The notes beneath the pieces were generated by a model, which was not told the origin of the DNA, ran no database searches, and saw only the letters and a program-made list of their open reading frames with translations. The position numbers were made by a program, and so were the translations under genes. From Microvirga lenta (GTDB taxonomy: Bacteria > Pseudomonadota > Alphaproteobacteria > Rhizobiales > Beijerinckiaceae), in contig NZ_JAJBBR010000016.1 of assembly GCF_020532555.1 (NCBI RefSeq), positions 40,836 to 104,835 of the forward strand: 64,000 bases of DNA, written 5' to 3'. Shown piece after piece: positions 9,558-18,499 of this stretch (position 1 is the stretch's first letter; every line of letters begins with the position of its first letter).

Positions 9558-10880
9558 GTGACACGTCCTTTTCGGGTGGGTATTGCCGGCCTCGGCACGG
9601 TTGGCGCATCGGTCATCCAGATCCTCGACCGGCAGAACCAGGTCGTGGCGGAGCGGGGCGGGCGCCCGGTTGAGGTGGTGGCGGTCTCCGCCAGGGACAG
9701 GGCCAAGGATCGCGGCTTCGATCTCTCCCGATACACGTGGTTCGACGACCCGGTGGAACTCGCCAGGTCCGGCGACGTGGATTGCGTGGTCGAACTGGTG
9801 GGCGGGGCGGACGGCGCTGCCCGGCAGGTCGTCGAGACTGCTCTGTCCCATGGTAAGCACGTGGTCACGGCCAACAAGGCGCTGCTCGCCAAGCACGGCT
9901 CGGCGCTCGCCGAACTCGCGGAGGGCAAGGGCGTGTCCCTTGCCTTCGAGGCTTCCGTCGCGGGCGGCATTCCGGTCATCAAGACCTTGCGGGAGGCCCT
10001 GCCCGGCAACAAGGTTTCGCGCCTCTACGGCATTCTCAACGGCACCTGCAATTACATCCTTTCGCGGATGGAGCTCGAAGGCCTGACCTTTGCGGAGTGC
10101 CTCAAGGATGCGCAGCGCCTGGGCTATGCCGAGGCCGATCCCACCTTCGACGTGGAGGGCTTCGATACGGCCCACAAGCTCGCCGTCCTGACGAGCCTCG
10201 CCTTCGGTTCGAAGATCGACGCGGAGGCGATCTACGTGGAGGGCATCTCGTCGATCACGCCGCTCGACCTCGCCATGGCCCAGGAACTCGGCTTCCGCAT
10301 CAAGCTCCTGGGCGTCGCCGAGCGCACGGAAACGGGCATCGAGCAGCGCGTCCATCCCACGATGGTGCCCAAGACCTCGTCCATTGCGCAGGTGATGGGC
10401 GTCACCAACGCCGTCACCATCGATGCGGACGCGGTGAAGGAGCTGACCCTGATCGGCCCCGGCGCAGGCGGCGACGCGACCGCGTCGGCCGTGGTCGCGG
10501 ACATCGCCGATGTGGCCCTCGGGAAGGGCGGGGCTCCCTTCGGGCGGCCCGTGGCTTCGCTCGAAGCGGCCCCCAGGGCGCCCATGCAGCGTCACGAGGG
10601 CGGCTACTACATCCGCTTCACGGTGCATGACCGTCCCGGCGTGGCGGCCGGCGTCGCGACGCGGATGGCGGAGGCCGACATCTCCCTGGAGAGCATTCTC
10701 CAGAAGCGTTCCGAGACGGCCGCGACCAAGGACCCGCACGGTCGCTCCGGCGCACCCGTCTCGCTCGTTCTCATCACCTATGCGGCCACCGAGGCTTCGA
10801 TACGTTCGGCTGTGGATAAGATCTCCAGGGATGGTCTTATTGCCGAGCCGCCCCAAGTCATCCGCATCGAACGAGAGTAA
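9558..10880 (+). CDS. hom: Homoserine dehydrogenase
   Basis: Reduces aspartate semialdehyde to homoserine with NAD(P)H, the branch point to threonine and methionine. 440 residues starting with GTG. Order: Rossmann domain (GIAGLGTVGASVI), catalytic domain with VTANKALLAKHG and the NGTCNYIL motif, then a C-terminal ACT domain (FTVHDRPGVAAGVATRMAEA) that usually gives feedback control by threonine. It is preceded by the AlaC-like gene and followed 57 bases later by glpX, all on the same strand. Confidence 0.95.
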   Translation: MTRPFRVGIAGLGTVGASVIQILDRQNQVVAERGGRPVEVVAVSARDRAKDRGFDLSRYTWFDDPVELARSGDVDCVVELVGGADGAARQVVETALSHGKHVVTANKALLAKHGSALAELAEGKGVSLAFEASVAGGIPVIKTLREALPGNKVSRLYGILNGTCNYILSRMELEGLTFAECLKDAQRLGYAEADPTFDVEGFDTAHKLAVLTSLAFGSKIDAEAIYVEGISSITPLDLAMAQELGFRIKLLGVAERTETGIEQRVHPTMVPKTSSIAQVMGVTNAVTIDADAVKELTLIGPGAGGDATASAVVADIADVALGKGGAPFGRPVASLEAAPRAPMQRHEGGYYIRFTVHDRPGVAAGVATRMAEADISLESILQKRSETAATKDPHGRSGAPVSLVLITYAATEASIRSAVDKISRDGLIAEPPQVIRIERE

Positions 10881-10937
10881 CCCCATCACGCAGAGCCTCA
10901 GGCTCGCAGAGTACCGTCAAAGGGAGACGACACGTCC

Positions 10938-11936
10938 ATGTCGCAAGGCATTACCGTCCAACCGGGCCAGATCATCGAGCGAATCCTGACCCTGGAACTT
11001 GTCCGCGTGACCGAGCGCGCGGCCGTCGCGTCGGCAAGGCTGCGCGGACGCGGCAACGAAAAGGCCGCCGACCAGGCTGCCGTGGACGCCATGCGCCGGG
11101 AGCTCAACAAGCTGCCCATCGACGGCACGGTGGTGATCGGCGAGGGCGAGCGCGACGAGGCGCCGATGCTCTTCATCGGCGAGAAGGTGGGCAACAAGCA
11201 GGGCCCGAAGGTGGACATCGCCGTCGACCCGCTCGAGGGCACCACGCTCTGCGCTAAGGACATGCCGGGCTCCATCGCCGTGATGGCCATGGCCGAGGCC
11301 GGAACCCTCCTGGCCGCACCCGACGTCTACATGCACAAGATCGCGGTCGGTCCGGGCTATCCGACCGGCGTCGTGGATCTGGATGCCCCTCCCGAGGAAA
11401 ACATCCATAATCTCGCCAAGGCGAAGGGCGTGAAGCCCAATCAGATCACCGCGCTGGTGCTCGATCGTCCGCGTCATGCCGACCTGATCGCCGCCATCCG
11501 CAAGACCGGCGCCGGCATCCGCCTCATCTCCGACGGCGACGTGGCGGGCGTGATCTTCACGACCAAGCCGGACGAGACCGGAATCGACATCTATCTCGGC
11601 ATCGGCGCCGCTCCGGAAGGCGTTCTCGCGGCAGGCGCGCTGCGCTGCATCGGCGGCCAGATGCAGGCGCGCCTGATCCTCGACACGGAGGAGAAGCGGT
11701 CCCGCGCACTCCAGATGGGCGTCACGGATCCTGACCGGAAATACGACATGACCGATCTCGCCCGCGGCGACGTCATCGTGGCGGCGACCGGCGTCACGGA
11801 CGGCGCGCTCATCAAGGGCGTGAATTTCGGCAAGGACGTGATCACGACCGAAACCGTCGTGTACCGCTCCGCGACCGGCACCGTCCGCCGCATCTACGGC
11901 GAGCACCGGGAGCTGTCGAAGTTCCATCTGGATTGA
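10938..11936 (+). CDS. glpX: Class II fructose-1,6-bisphosphatase
   Basis: Hydrolyses fructose 1,6-bisphosphate in gluconeogenesis. 332 residues, the normal GlpX length. Metal and phosphate motifs are present: GEGERDEAPML, VDPLEGTTLC, ISDGDVAG and GGQMQARL. A GGGAG site precedes the ATG. The hom-glpX order is common in this group, and the two may share a transcript. Confidence 0.95.
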   Translation: MSQGITVQPGQIIERILTLELVRVTERAAVASARLRGRGNEKAADQAAVDAMRRELNKLPIDGTVVIGEGERDEAPMLFIGEKVGNKQGPKVDIAVDPLEGTTLCAKDMPGSIAVMAMAEAGTLLAAPDVYMHKIAVGPGYPTGVVDLDAPPEENIHNLAKAKGVKPNQITALVLDRPRHADLIAAIRKTGAGIRLISDGDVAGVIFTTKPDETGIDIYLGIGAAPEGVLAAGALRCIGGQMQARLILDTEEKRSRALQMGVTDPDRKYDMTDLARGDVIVAATGVTDGALIKGVNFGKDVITTETVVYRSATGTVRRIYGEHRELSKFHLD

Positions 11937-11944
11937 GCCGCGAA

Positions 11945-11976
11945 CAGGCTCCCCTTCCGCAGGGGAGCCTGCTTCT
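11945..11976 (+). terminator. Hairpin after glpX
   Basis: Ten-base perfect stem CAGGCTCCCC (11945-11954) and GGGGAGCCTG (11962-11971) with a 7-base loop, followed by CTTCT. The U-tract is short, so termination may be partial. Confidence 0.65.
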
Positions 11977-12030
11977 ATGCCTTGGGCCGGACAAAAGCAG
12001 CCGGCACGATTCGCGAAGGGGGCAGTTTCC

Positions 12031-12492
12031 ATGGCCGAGACACAGCAGAACGGAATCCATATACGTCCCTTCCGTTCCGAGGACCGTCAGGCGTGGGAGC
12101 CGCTCTGGCAGGGATACCTTACCTTCTACAAGACGTCGCTGACGCCCGAGGTTACGGAAACGACGTGGCAGCGGCTTCTCGACCAGGCCGAGCCAATGCA
12201 CGGGCTTGCCGCTGTTCTCGACGGCAGCGTCGTCGGCATCGTCCATTACCTCTATCATCGCTCCACATGGACGGTCGGCAATTATTGCTATCTCCAGGAT
12301 CTCTTCACCTCCGAGGAGGCGAGGGGCCGGGGCGTCGGGCGGGCCCTGATCGAGGCTGTGTACGAGAAGGCGCAGGCGGACGGGGCGAGCCGGGTCTACT
12401 GGCTGACGCACGAAACGAACACATCCGCACAGGCCCTTTACGAGAAGGTCGCGGCGCGCAGCGGCTTCATTCAATACCGCAAGGTGTTTTGA
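12031..12492 (+). CDS. GNAT family N-acetyltransferase
   Basis: 153 residues with a complete GNAT fold. The acetyl-CoA loop is EEARGRGVGRALIEAV, preceded by the beta-4 strand CYLQDLFT and followed by YWLTHETNTSAQALYEKV, which ends like the family's motif B. The start at 12031 is chosen for the AAGGGGG site upstream. The acceptor substrate is unknown. It sits 25 bases before recJ and may be read through into it. Confidence 0.88.
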   Translation: MAETQQNGIHIRPFRSEDRQAWEPLWQGYLTFYKTSLTPEVTETTWQRLLDQAEPMHGLAAVLDGSVVGIVHYLYHRSTWTVGNYCYLQDLFTSEEARGRGVGRALIEAVYEKAQADGASRVYWLTHETNTSAQALYEKVAARSGFIQYRKVF

Positions 12493-12517
12493 CCACATTT
12501 CGGGTTAATCTCGGCGC

Positions 12518-14329
12518 GTGACCGAATCAGCTCCTCTTCATCTTCCGCGCCCGTTCCTGGGCGTGAGCAGTTCCGCCCTGGGCCGCACCTGGGTCGAACG
12601 ATGCACGGCCGCTCAAGGAACCATAGCGCTCGCCATCGCCCAGACCCACGGTCTGGCCGACGTGCTGGCCCGGGTGCTGGCCGGGCGCGGCGTCGGAATT
12701 CACGAAACGCAAGGCTTCCTGAACCCCCGCCTGCGGGATCTCATGCCCGATCCTCACGTCCTCACGGACATGGAGAAGGCCGCCTCACGTCTGGCCGACT
12801 CGGTGATGCGCCGGGAGAAGGTGGCGATCTTCGGCGATTACGACGTGGATGGGGCCTGCAGCGCGGCTCTTCTGGCCGAATATCTGCGCAGCTGCGGCGT
12901 TCCGTACCTGATCCACATTCCCGACCGGATCACGGAAGGCTACGGGCCCAACGTGGACGCGATCCGGGGCCTGAAGGAGCAGGGGGCCGAAATTCTCGTC
13001 ACGGTCGATTGCGGCACCGCCAGCATCGAACCGCTGGCGGAGGCAAAGCGGCTCGGGCTCGATTCTCTCGTTCTGGATCACCACCAGGCTCCTGCGGAAC
13101 TGCCGGACGCCCTCGCCATCGTCAATCCGAACCGCCAGGACGACCTTTCCGGCCTCGGGCACCTCTGCGCGGCCGGCGTCGTCTTCCTGTTCCTGGTTGC
13201 GCTGAATCGCTCCTTGCGCGCCAAGGGGTTCTTCAACGGCAGGCCAGAGCCCGATCTCCTGGCGAGCCTCGACCTGGTCGCCCTGGCCACGGTTGCGGAC
13301 GTGGTGCCTCTGACCGGCCTGAACCGGGCCTTCGTACGCCAGGGGCTCACGATCATGCGCAGCCGGCGCCGTGCCGGCCTGGCGGCGCTGTTCGACGCGG
13401 CCGGCTTGGCCGGTGCCCCGGAATGCTGGCATCTCGGCTACCTCGTCGGCCCCCGCATCAATGCGGGCGGACGCATCGGCGACGCCGCACTCGGGTCGAA
13501 GCTTCTTCTCACGGAGGATCCCTCGCAGGCCGCGCAGCTTGCAGCCGAACTCGACCGGCTGAACCGGGAGCGGCAGGCCATCGAAGTGGCGGCCGTCGCG
13601 GATGCCGAGGCGCAGGCCCTGTTCGCCATGGAGCGGGCTCCGGACCTGCCGGTGGTGATCACGGCCTCGCCGGAATGGCATCCGGGCGTCGTCGGGCTGA
13701 TCGCGGCCCGGACGAAGGAGCGCTTCCGGAGGCCCGCCTTCGCGTTCACCCTCAATTCCGACGGGACGGCCACCGGCTCCGGCCGTTCGGTCCCCGGCGT
13801 GGATCTCGGGTCCGTGGTGAGGGCGGCCGTGGATGCCGGTCTCGCCATCAAGGGAGGCGGCCACACCATGGCGGCCGGGGTCACGATCCTGGCCGCCGAG
13901 CTGGAACGTTTCCGCGCCTATGTCAGCGAGAGGTTGGCCGATCCTGTCAGCACCGTCCGTCTCAACGATCATTTCCCGGTCGATGCCACCCTGACCGCCG
14001 GCGGGGCCCAGCCCAGCCTTGTCGCTGCCCTGGAGCGGGCAGGGCCGTTCGGCTCGGGGCAGCCGGAACCGGTTTTCGTCTTTCCCCAGCATCGTCTCGT
14101 CGAGGCGCGGGAGGTCGGCAGCGGCGGCCATGTCCGCGTGAAGCTGCGTGGCGGCGACGGGTCCATGATCGGGGGAATCGCCTTTCGGGCCGCCGGGCAG
14201 CCCCTGGGCATCGCACTCTCAAATGCCATCGGGAACAGCCTCCACGTGGCCGGGACCCTGTCGGTCGACCGGTGGGGTGGAAACGAAAAAGTCGAGCTTC
14301 GCCTCATGGATGCGGCAAAGCCGGAATAA
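12518..14329 (+). CDS. recJ: Single-stranded-DNA-specific exonuclease RecJ
   Basis: 5'-3' single-strand exonuclease used in recombination and mismatch repair. 603 residues from a GTG start. DHH phosphoesterase motifs: FGDYDVDGACSAAL, VTVDCGTA, LDHHQAP; then the DHHA1 motif GGGHTMAAG and the C-terminal OB-like domain. PRINAGGRIGDAALG is the RecJ-specific linker motif. Length and order are normal. Confidence 0.96.
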   Translation: MTESAPLHLPRPFLGVSSSALGRTWVERCTAAQGTIALAIAQTHGLADVLARVLAGRGVGIHETQGFLNPRLRDLMPDPHVLTDMEKAASRLADSVMRREKVAIFGDYDVDGACSAALLAEYLRSCGVPYLIHIPDRITEGYGPNVDAIRGLKEQGAEILVTVDCGTASIEPLAEAKRLGLDSLVLDHHQAPAELPDALAIVNPNRQDDLSGLGHLCAAGVVFLFLVALNRSLRAKGFFNGRPEPDLLASLDLVALATVADVVPLTGLNRAFVRQGLTIMRSRRRAGLAALFDAAGLAGAPECWHLGYLVGPRINAGGRIGDAALGSKLLLTEDPSQAAQLAAELDRLNRERQAIEVAAVADAEAQALFAMERAPDLPVVITASPEWHPGVVGLIAARTKERFRRPAFAFTLNSDGTATGSGRSVPGVDLGSVVRAAVDAGLAIKGGGHTMAAGVTILAAELERFRAYVSERLADPVSTVRLNDHFPVDATLTAGGAQPSLVAALERAGPFGSGQPEPVFVFPQHRLVEAREVGSGGHVRVKLRGGDGSMIGGIAFRAAGQPLGIALSNAIGNSLHVAGTLSVDRWGGNEKVELRLMDAAKPE

Positions 14330-14405
14330 GTGCTCCTTTAGCGCTTGCCGTGCGGAAAGAACCCATCTATATGTCCGCCCACTTCGGCGGCATTGCCCCG
14401 ATCAA

Positions 14406-14480
14406 GCGGCCTTCGTCTATCGGTTAGGACACCAGCCTTTCACGCTGGGAAGAGGGGTTCGATTCCCCTAGGCCGCGCCA
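14406..14480 (+). tRNA. tRNA-Glu (anticodon TTC)
   Basis: 75 bases. Acceptor arm GCGGCCT pairs perfectly with AGGCCGC; the anticodon stem CCAGC/GCTGG encloses CTTTCAC (anticodon TTC); T-arm AGGGG/CCCCT with loop TTCGATT; CCA is encoded. Confidence 0.97.
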
Positions 14481-14588
14481 CCCCTGATCCTCAAAAATAT
14501 CTCTTTGAATCGCCCGGACGGGAACTAAGCTAGGTTTCCTCCATTCGTGGGTGATATCGATCTTACCCCCTTCCGACGCTGGACTTTC

Positions 14589-14816
14589 ATGCCGCGCTTT
14601 TTCTTCAATATCCGGGACGGCTACGACCTCGACGAGGACGAGGAGGGAATCGAGCTGCCCGACCTCGAAGCTGCCCGAGCCGAGGCGCTCGCGACCGTGG
14701 AGGAGCTCCGCGATCAACTGACGGATGCCGGCAATATCGAGCTCGAAATCACCGACGAGACGGGGCGGCGCCTCCTGACGGTGCCGTTCTTCCGTGGCCG
14801 GGGCGGTCGGCGCTGA
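14589..14816 (+). CDS. DUF6894 family protein
   Basis: 75 residues. The N-terminus MPRFFFNIRDGYDLDEDEEG and the following DLEAARAEALATVEEL are typical of the small DUF6894 proteins that are abundant in Methylobacterium, Microvirga and Rhizobium. The function is not known. The start at 14589 gives the conserved MPRFFF beginning. It is convergent with the MBL-fold gene, with 12 bases between the stops. Confidence 0.88.
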   Translation: MPRFFFNIRDGYDLDEDEEGIELPDLEAARAEALATVEELRDQLTDAGNIELEITDETGRRLLTVPFFRGRGGRR

Positions 14817-14828
14817 GCGACGCCGGCT

Positions 14829-15824
14829 CTAGGGAGCCGGAGCCTGTTCGAAGGCCCTGAACGCCTCGCGCTTGAGGGCTGCCGGCTCTTCGAGATAGCG
14901 CGGCGAGTGGTGAAAGACGTTGAGCTCCCTGACCCGTGCCTTCAAGGCCAGCTCGCCCGCCTGCCGCGCAGTCAGGTGCTTGGAAGCCGAGGCGAGGGCA
15001 TGGTCGCGATCCAGAAAAACGGCCTCGATGAAAAGCTGGTCGGCCTCGCGTGCGAGAGACAGGATCTTGTCCCGGTTTTCCTCCGTGAATGCCGCATCGG
15101 TCACATAGGTGACGACTTGGCCCGGCCCGACGAAGAAGAGCCTGTCGACGAGGTCCCTCAGAACGATGCTCCCCACGCCCGGCACCGGAACCTCGGCATC
15201 CTGAACGCCTGAGCGGATCAAGGTTTTCGCTTCGCTGAGCCAGGGCCCCTTCGGCAGCCCGAGGCCTTCGAGAACCCCGCGGCGGACATTCACGCGCAGG
15301 GTTTCCCTCAGGCTGAAGGCCAGAGAGGCGATGCCGTGATCGAGCGCGGCGGCTTCGATGTGGAAGTCGTCTTCCTTCAGGACGACACGCTCCGGAAGGT
15401 CAGGACAGGCCACCTCGTCGCGCTTGAAGACATCTCGGGCCCTGAAGATTGCAGCGCGGTGCACCCGCGCATCCCGGAACTCGCTCACGTGAAGCCAGAA
15501 ATCCACGGAGGTTTCGTCGAGGAGATTCCAGGTGAAGCCCTGGAGCCTGTGCTCGACGCGGTCGATGAAACCCGGCGGGCCGAGCAGATGGAGCGGGCCC
15601 GGACGATGGAGACACAGGCGCAAGAGCCGGTCGAAGCCCGCGAAGTGATCCACATGCGTGTGCGACACGAAGACGTGGCTGACGCGCATGAGCTCGCGCG
15701 AGGAGAGGGGCGTCAGATCGCCCAGGTCGAACAGGATCGCCCGGCGACCGTAGCGGAAATCGATATAGAGTCCTGGGTCGTCGAAAGGGCCATTGATCAG
15801 CCGTGGTTGGACCAGCCAGCTCAT
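14829..15824 (-). CDS. MBL-fold hydrolase, ribonuclease Z-like
   Basis: 331 residues. The metal-binding motif SHTHVDHFAGFDRLL matches the HxHxDH box of the RNase Z / metallo-beta-lactamase superfamily; later ligands are suggested by DHGIAS, VTDAAF and the C-terminal FHHSPRY. The start at 15824 overlaps the stop of the aldolase gene (ATGA), so the two are translationally coupled. A tRNA 3'-processing role is possible, but the coupling with a sugar-acid aldolase and the atypical length make another phosphodiesterase or lactonase activity equally plausible. Confidence 0.85.
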   Translation of the reverse strand: MSWLVQPRLINGPFDDPGLYIDFRYGRRAILFDLGDLTPLSSRELMRVSHVFVSHTHVDHFAGFDRLLRLCLHRPGPLHLLGPPGFIDRVEHRLQGFTWNLLDETSVDFWLHVSEFRDARVHRAAIFRARDVFKRDEVACPDLPERVVLKEDDFHIEAAALDHGIASLAFSLRETLRVNVRRGVLEGLGLPKGPWLSEAKTLIRSGVQDAEVPVPGVGSIVLRDLVDRLFFVGPGQVVTYVTDAAFTEENRDKILSLAREADQLFIEAVFLDRDHALASASKHLTARQAGELALKARVRELNVFHHSPRYLEEPAALKREAFRAFEQAPAP

Positions 15825-16432
15825 CCGGTCCGCAGGCCGCGCCAGGCGGCGGCGAAGTCGTCCGCATTCCGTCGGATGTCCTCGACGGACATGCTCGGCG
15901 TGAACAGGGCAGAACCCAGCCCGAAACCGTCGGCGCCGGCTTGAACGTAGGCTTTCATCGTGTCGGGCCTGATGCCGCCGACGGGAATCACGATGGCGTC
16001 CTTGGGCAGAACGGCTCGCCATGCCTTAACGACAGCCGGAGGCGTCGCCTCGGCCGGAAAGATCTTGATGCCGTCGGCGCCCGCCTTCAGGGCGGCGAAA
16101 GCCTCGGTCGGTGTCGCGACGCCGGGGGTGCAGATGAGACGAAGCTCCTTGGCGCGCTTGATCACGTCCGTGTCCGCGTGCGGCATCACGATCAGCTTTC
16201 CGCCGGCGTCGAGGACGCCGTTGACCAGATCCGGCTCGAGCACCGTGCCGGCCCCGACGAGGACATCCTGCGGCAGGGTCTTCGCCATGATCTCGATGCT
16301 GCGGAAGGGCTCCGGCGAGTTCAGGGGGACCTCGATGATCCGGAAACCGGCTTCGACCAGGGCATGGCCGACCCGCTCGGCATTCTCGGGCTTGAGGCCC
16401 CTGAGGATCGCGATCAGGGGCAGGCCGGTCAT
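15821..16432 (-). CDS. KDPG/KDPGal-type aldolase (DgoA-like)
   Basis: 203 residues. Splits 2-keto-3-deoxy-6-phospho-sugar acids into pyruvate and glyceraldehyde 3-phosphate. The Schiff-base lysine is in GIKIFPAEA, with IEVPLNSPEP and VGAGTVL also present. The N-terminus MTGLPLIAILRG is closer to 2-dehydro-3-deoxy-6-phosphogalactonate aldolase (DgoA) than to Eda. The start at 16432 is chosen for the GGGA site upstream; 16459 is an alternative. It is first in a two-gene unit with the MBL hydrolase. Confidence 0.88.
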   Translation of the reverse strand: MTGLPLIAILRGLKPENAERVGHALVEAGFRIIEVPLNSPEPFRSIEIMAKTLPQDVLVGAGTVLEPDLVNGVLDAGGKLIVMPHADTDVIKRAKELRLICTPGVATPTEAFAALKAGADGIKIFPAEATPPAVVKAWRAVLPKDAIVIPVGGIRPDTMKAYVQAGADGFGLGSALFTPSMSVEDIRRNADDFAAAWRGLRTG

Positions 16433-16667
16433 GAAATCCCGCAATATCAAGGTAAGCATCCCTCTCGTTCGGCTCGGACGGCAGACGTTGGTGCCAATCT
16501 ATCCCCACCCCCGTCAACTCGTCCGCCGGCTTTTGGTTTGACGGGCTGGGAGCGGATGGAACGGTCAAGCATGGAATTGCCTCCATCCCCGGTGGTACGA
16601 TAAGACGCGCCAGTCTCCCGCGGCTCCCACGGATCCCTGACGGGCGCCTATAGTGTCGAGAGGGAAC

Positions 16668-17189
16668 ATGAAGTCGCCTGCGAAGCCGCTCAGCCGCAAC
16701 GTCAAGGACACCCTCGACCGGATCGACCTTTCGATTCTCGAAGCGCTTCGGCACAGCGGGCGCATGACCTATCAGGCGCTGTCCGAGCGGGTGGGGCTGT
16801 CCGCCCGGCCTTGCCTGGAGCGGGTGAAGCGTCTCGAACAGAAGGGCGTCATTCGCGGCTACACGGTCCTGGTGGAGCCCTCGGCCCTGGGGCACGACAT
16901 CATCGCGCTCGCCGGAATCAGTATGCGCGATCCCTCGGCTGCGGCCCGGCAGCGCCTGGAGCGGGCACTGATCGCCCACACGGCCGTGGTCGAACTTCAG
17001 GTCGTGAACGGGGAATACGACTATATCGCCCGCATCGTTGCGCCGTCGCTTGCGGAATACGAGGCGCTGACCGATGCCTTCCTGGCCGATCCGAGCTTCG
17101 GAATCGGCCGCATCCACACCACCTTCGTCCTGAAGACTCTCAAGAGCTTCGAGGGCTATCCGGTCATGAACAGCCGGGATCGTGCCTAA
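16668..17189 (+). CDS. Lrp/AsnC family transcriptional regulator
   Basis: 173 residues: N-terminal winged helix (LDRIDLSILEALRHSGRMTYQALSERVGLS, about residues 16-45) and a C-terminal RAM/ACT-like ligand domain (VELQVVNGEYDYIARI). The start at 16668 follows a GAGAGGG site. It lies 92 bases before rocD on the same strand, so it probably senses an amino acid such as arginine or ornithine and controls rocD and the ureohydrolase gene. The target is inferred from position. Confidence 0.92.
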   Translation: MKSPAKPLSRNVKDTLDRIDLSILEALRHSGRMTYQALSERVGLSARPCLERVKRLEQKGVIRGYTVLVEPSALGHDIIALAGISMRDPSAAARQRLERALIAHTAVVELQVVNGEYDYIARIVAPSLAEYEALTDAFLADPSFGIGRIHTTFVLKTLKSFEGYPVMNSRDRA

Positions 17190-17281
17190 GGGGCGCCCGA
17201 ACGACAGAATAGGCTGTTCCCTCCACGGATTTTGACGCCAACGGGATCGAGGCCTTTCTAAGCTTATCCATGGAGGAACCC

Positions 17282-18481
17282 ATGGACTGCATCACGCTCG
17301 AAAAGAAGGTCACCGCCGCAAACTACGATCCGCTGCCCGTCGTCCTGAGAGACGCCAAGGGCGTGTGGGCGACCGACACGCAGGGGCGGCGCTACCTGGA
17401 TATGATGAGCGCCTATTCGGCGGTCAGCCTGGGACACGCCCATCCCCGCATTCTGAAGGCCATGGCGGAGCAGGCAGCAAAGCTTGCCGTCACCAGCAGG
17501 GCCTATCACACCGAACTTCTCGGCCCCTTCCTGGAGAAGCTGGTCCAGGTGACCGGCCTCGACATGGCTCTGCCCATGAATACGGGCGCCGAAGCCGTCG
17601 AGACCGCCATCAAGGCCGCCCGCCGCTGGGGCTATCGCTTCAAGAAAGTTCCGAAGGACCGGGCGGAAATCATTGTTGCGGAAGACAATTTCCATGGCCG
17701 TACGACGACCATCGTCGGCTTTTCCTCGGATGCGTCCTACCGGGAGGATTTCGGACCCTTCGCGGGCGGCTTCAAGCTCGTTCCATTCGGGAATGTTCAG
17801 GCGATTGCCGACGCCATCACCGAGAACACCTGTGCCGTTCTGATCGAACCCATCCAGGGCGAGGCGGGAATCGTGGTGCCGCCGGAGGGCTATCTGCGCG
17901 AGCTTCGCGCCCTCTGTGACAGGTATAATGTTCTGCTGATCCTGGACGAGGTGCAATCCGGCCTGGGCCGAACCGGACGCTGGTTCGCGCATCAGCACGA
18001 GGACATCCGGCCCGATGGCCTGATCCTCGGAAAGGCCCTCGGCGGCGGGGTCTATCCCGTCTCGGCCTTCGTGGGCACCCGCGAACTGATGAGCGTCTTC
18101 GATCCCGGCTCTCACGGCTCCACCTTCGGCGGCAATGCCCTGGCGGCAAGGATCGGATTGGAAGCTCTTGCCGTTATCGAGGAGGAGCGCCTCGTCGAGC
18201 GGAGCGCCGAGATGGGCGACTATCTCCTGGCGAGGCTCCGGGAGATGCGGAGCAACATCGTGAAGGAGGTCCGTGGAAGGGGCCTCTGGGTCGGCGTGGA
18301 GGTCGACACGAGCGTCGTCTCCGCCCGAGCCGTCTGCGACGCGCTTTTGGCCCATGGGGTCCTTTCGAAAGACACCCACGGCACCGTGCTGCGCTTCGCA
18401 CCGCCCCTCACGATCAGCCGCGAGGAGATCGATTGGGGAATGGAACGTATCGAGCGGGTTTTCGCCCGCGCCATTCATTGA
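17282..18481 (+). CDS. rocD: Ornithine aminotransferase
   Basis: 399 residues, fold-type I class III aminotransferase. Converts ornithine and 2-oxoglutarate to glutamate semialdehyde and glutamate. Motifs: MNTGAEAVETAIKAARRWGY, NFHGRTTTIVGFS, LDEVQSGLGRTG and the PLP lysine in ILGKALGGG. The start at 17282 is set by the GGAGG at 17272-17276. It is followed 18 bases later by an agmatinase-family gene, forming an arginine/ornithine degradation cassette with the Lrp-type regulator upstream. Confidence 0.94.
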   Translation: MDCITLEKKVTAANYDPLPVVLRDAKGVWATDTQGRRYLDMMSAYSAVSLGHAHPRILKAMAEQAAKLAVTSRAYHTELLGPFLEKLVQVTGLDMALPMNTGAEAVETAIKAARRWGYRFKKVPKDRAEIIVAEDNFHGRTTTIVGFSSDASYREDFGPFAGGFKLVPFGNVQAIADAITENTCAVLIEPIQGEAGIVVPPEGYLRELRALCDRYNVLLILDEVQSGLGRTGRWFAHQHEDIRPDGLILGKALGGGVYPVSAFVGTRELMSVFDPGSHGSTFGGNALAARIGLEALAVIEEERLVERSAEMGDYLLARLREMRSNIVKEVRGRGLWVGVEVDTSVVSARAVCDALLAHGVLSKDTHGTVLRFAPPLTISREEIDWGMERIERVFARAIH

Positions 18482-18499
18482 ACCGAAGGACCGGATTTC

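Noticed and set aside
8196..10889. An 897-codon minus-strand frame opposite the aminotransferase and hom genes
   Set aside because: Its sequence has the composition of an antisense frame (His, Arg, Gly, Glu-rich) and no family; both sense genes are well supported.
14829..15824. Calling the MBL-fold gene rnz outright
   Set aside because: The HxHxDH motif fits the superfamily, but the coupling with an aldolase and the atypical sequence leave the substrate open, so no symbol is given.
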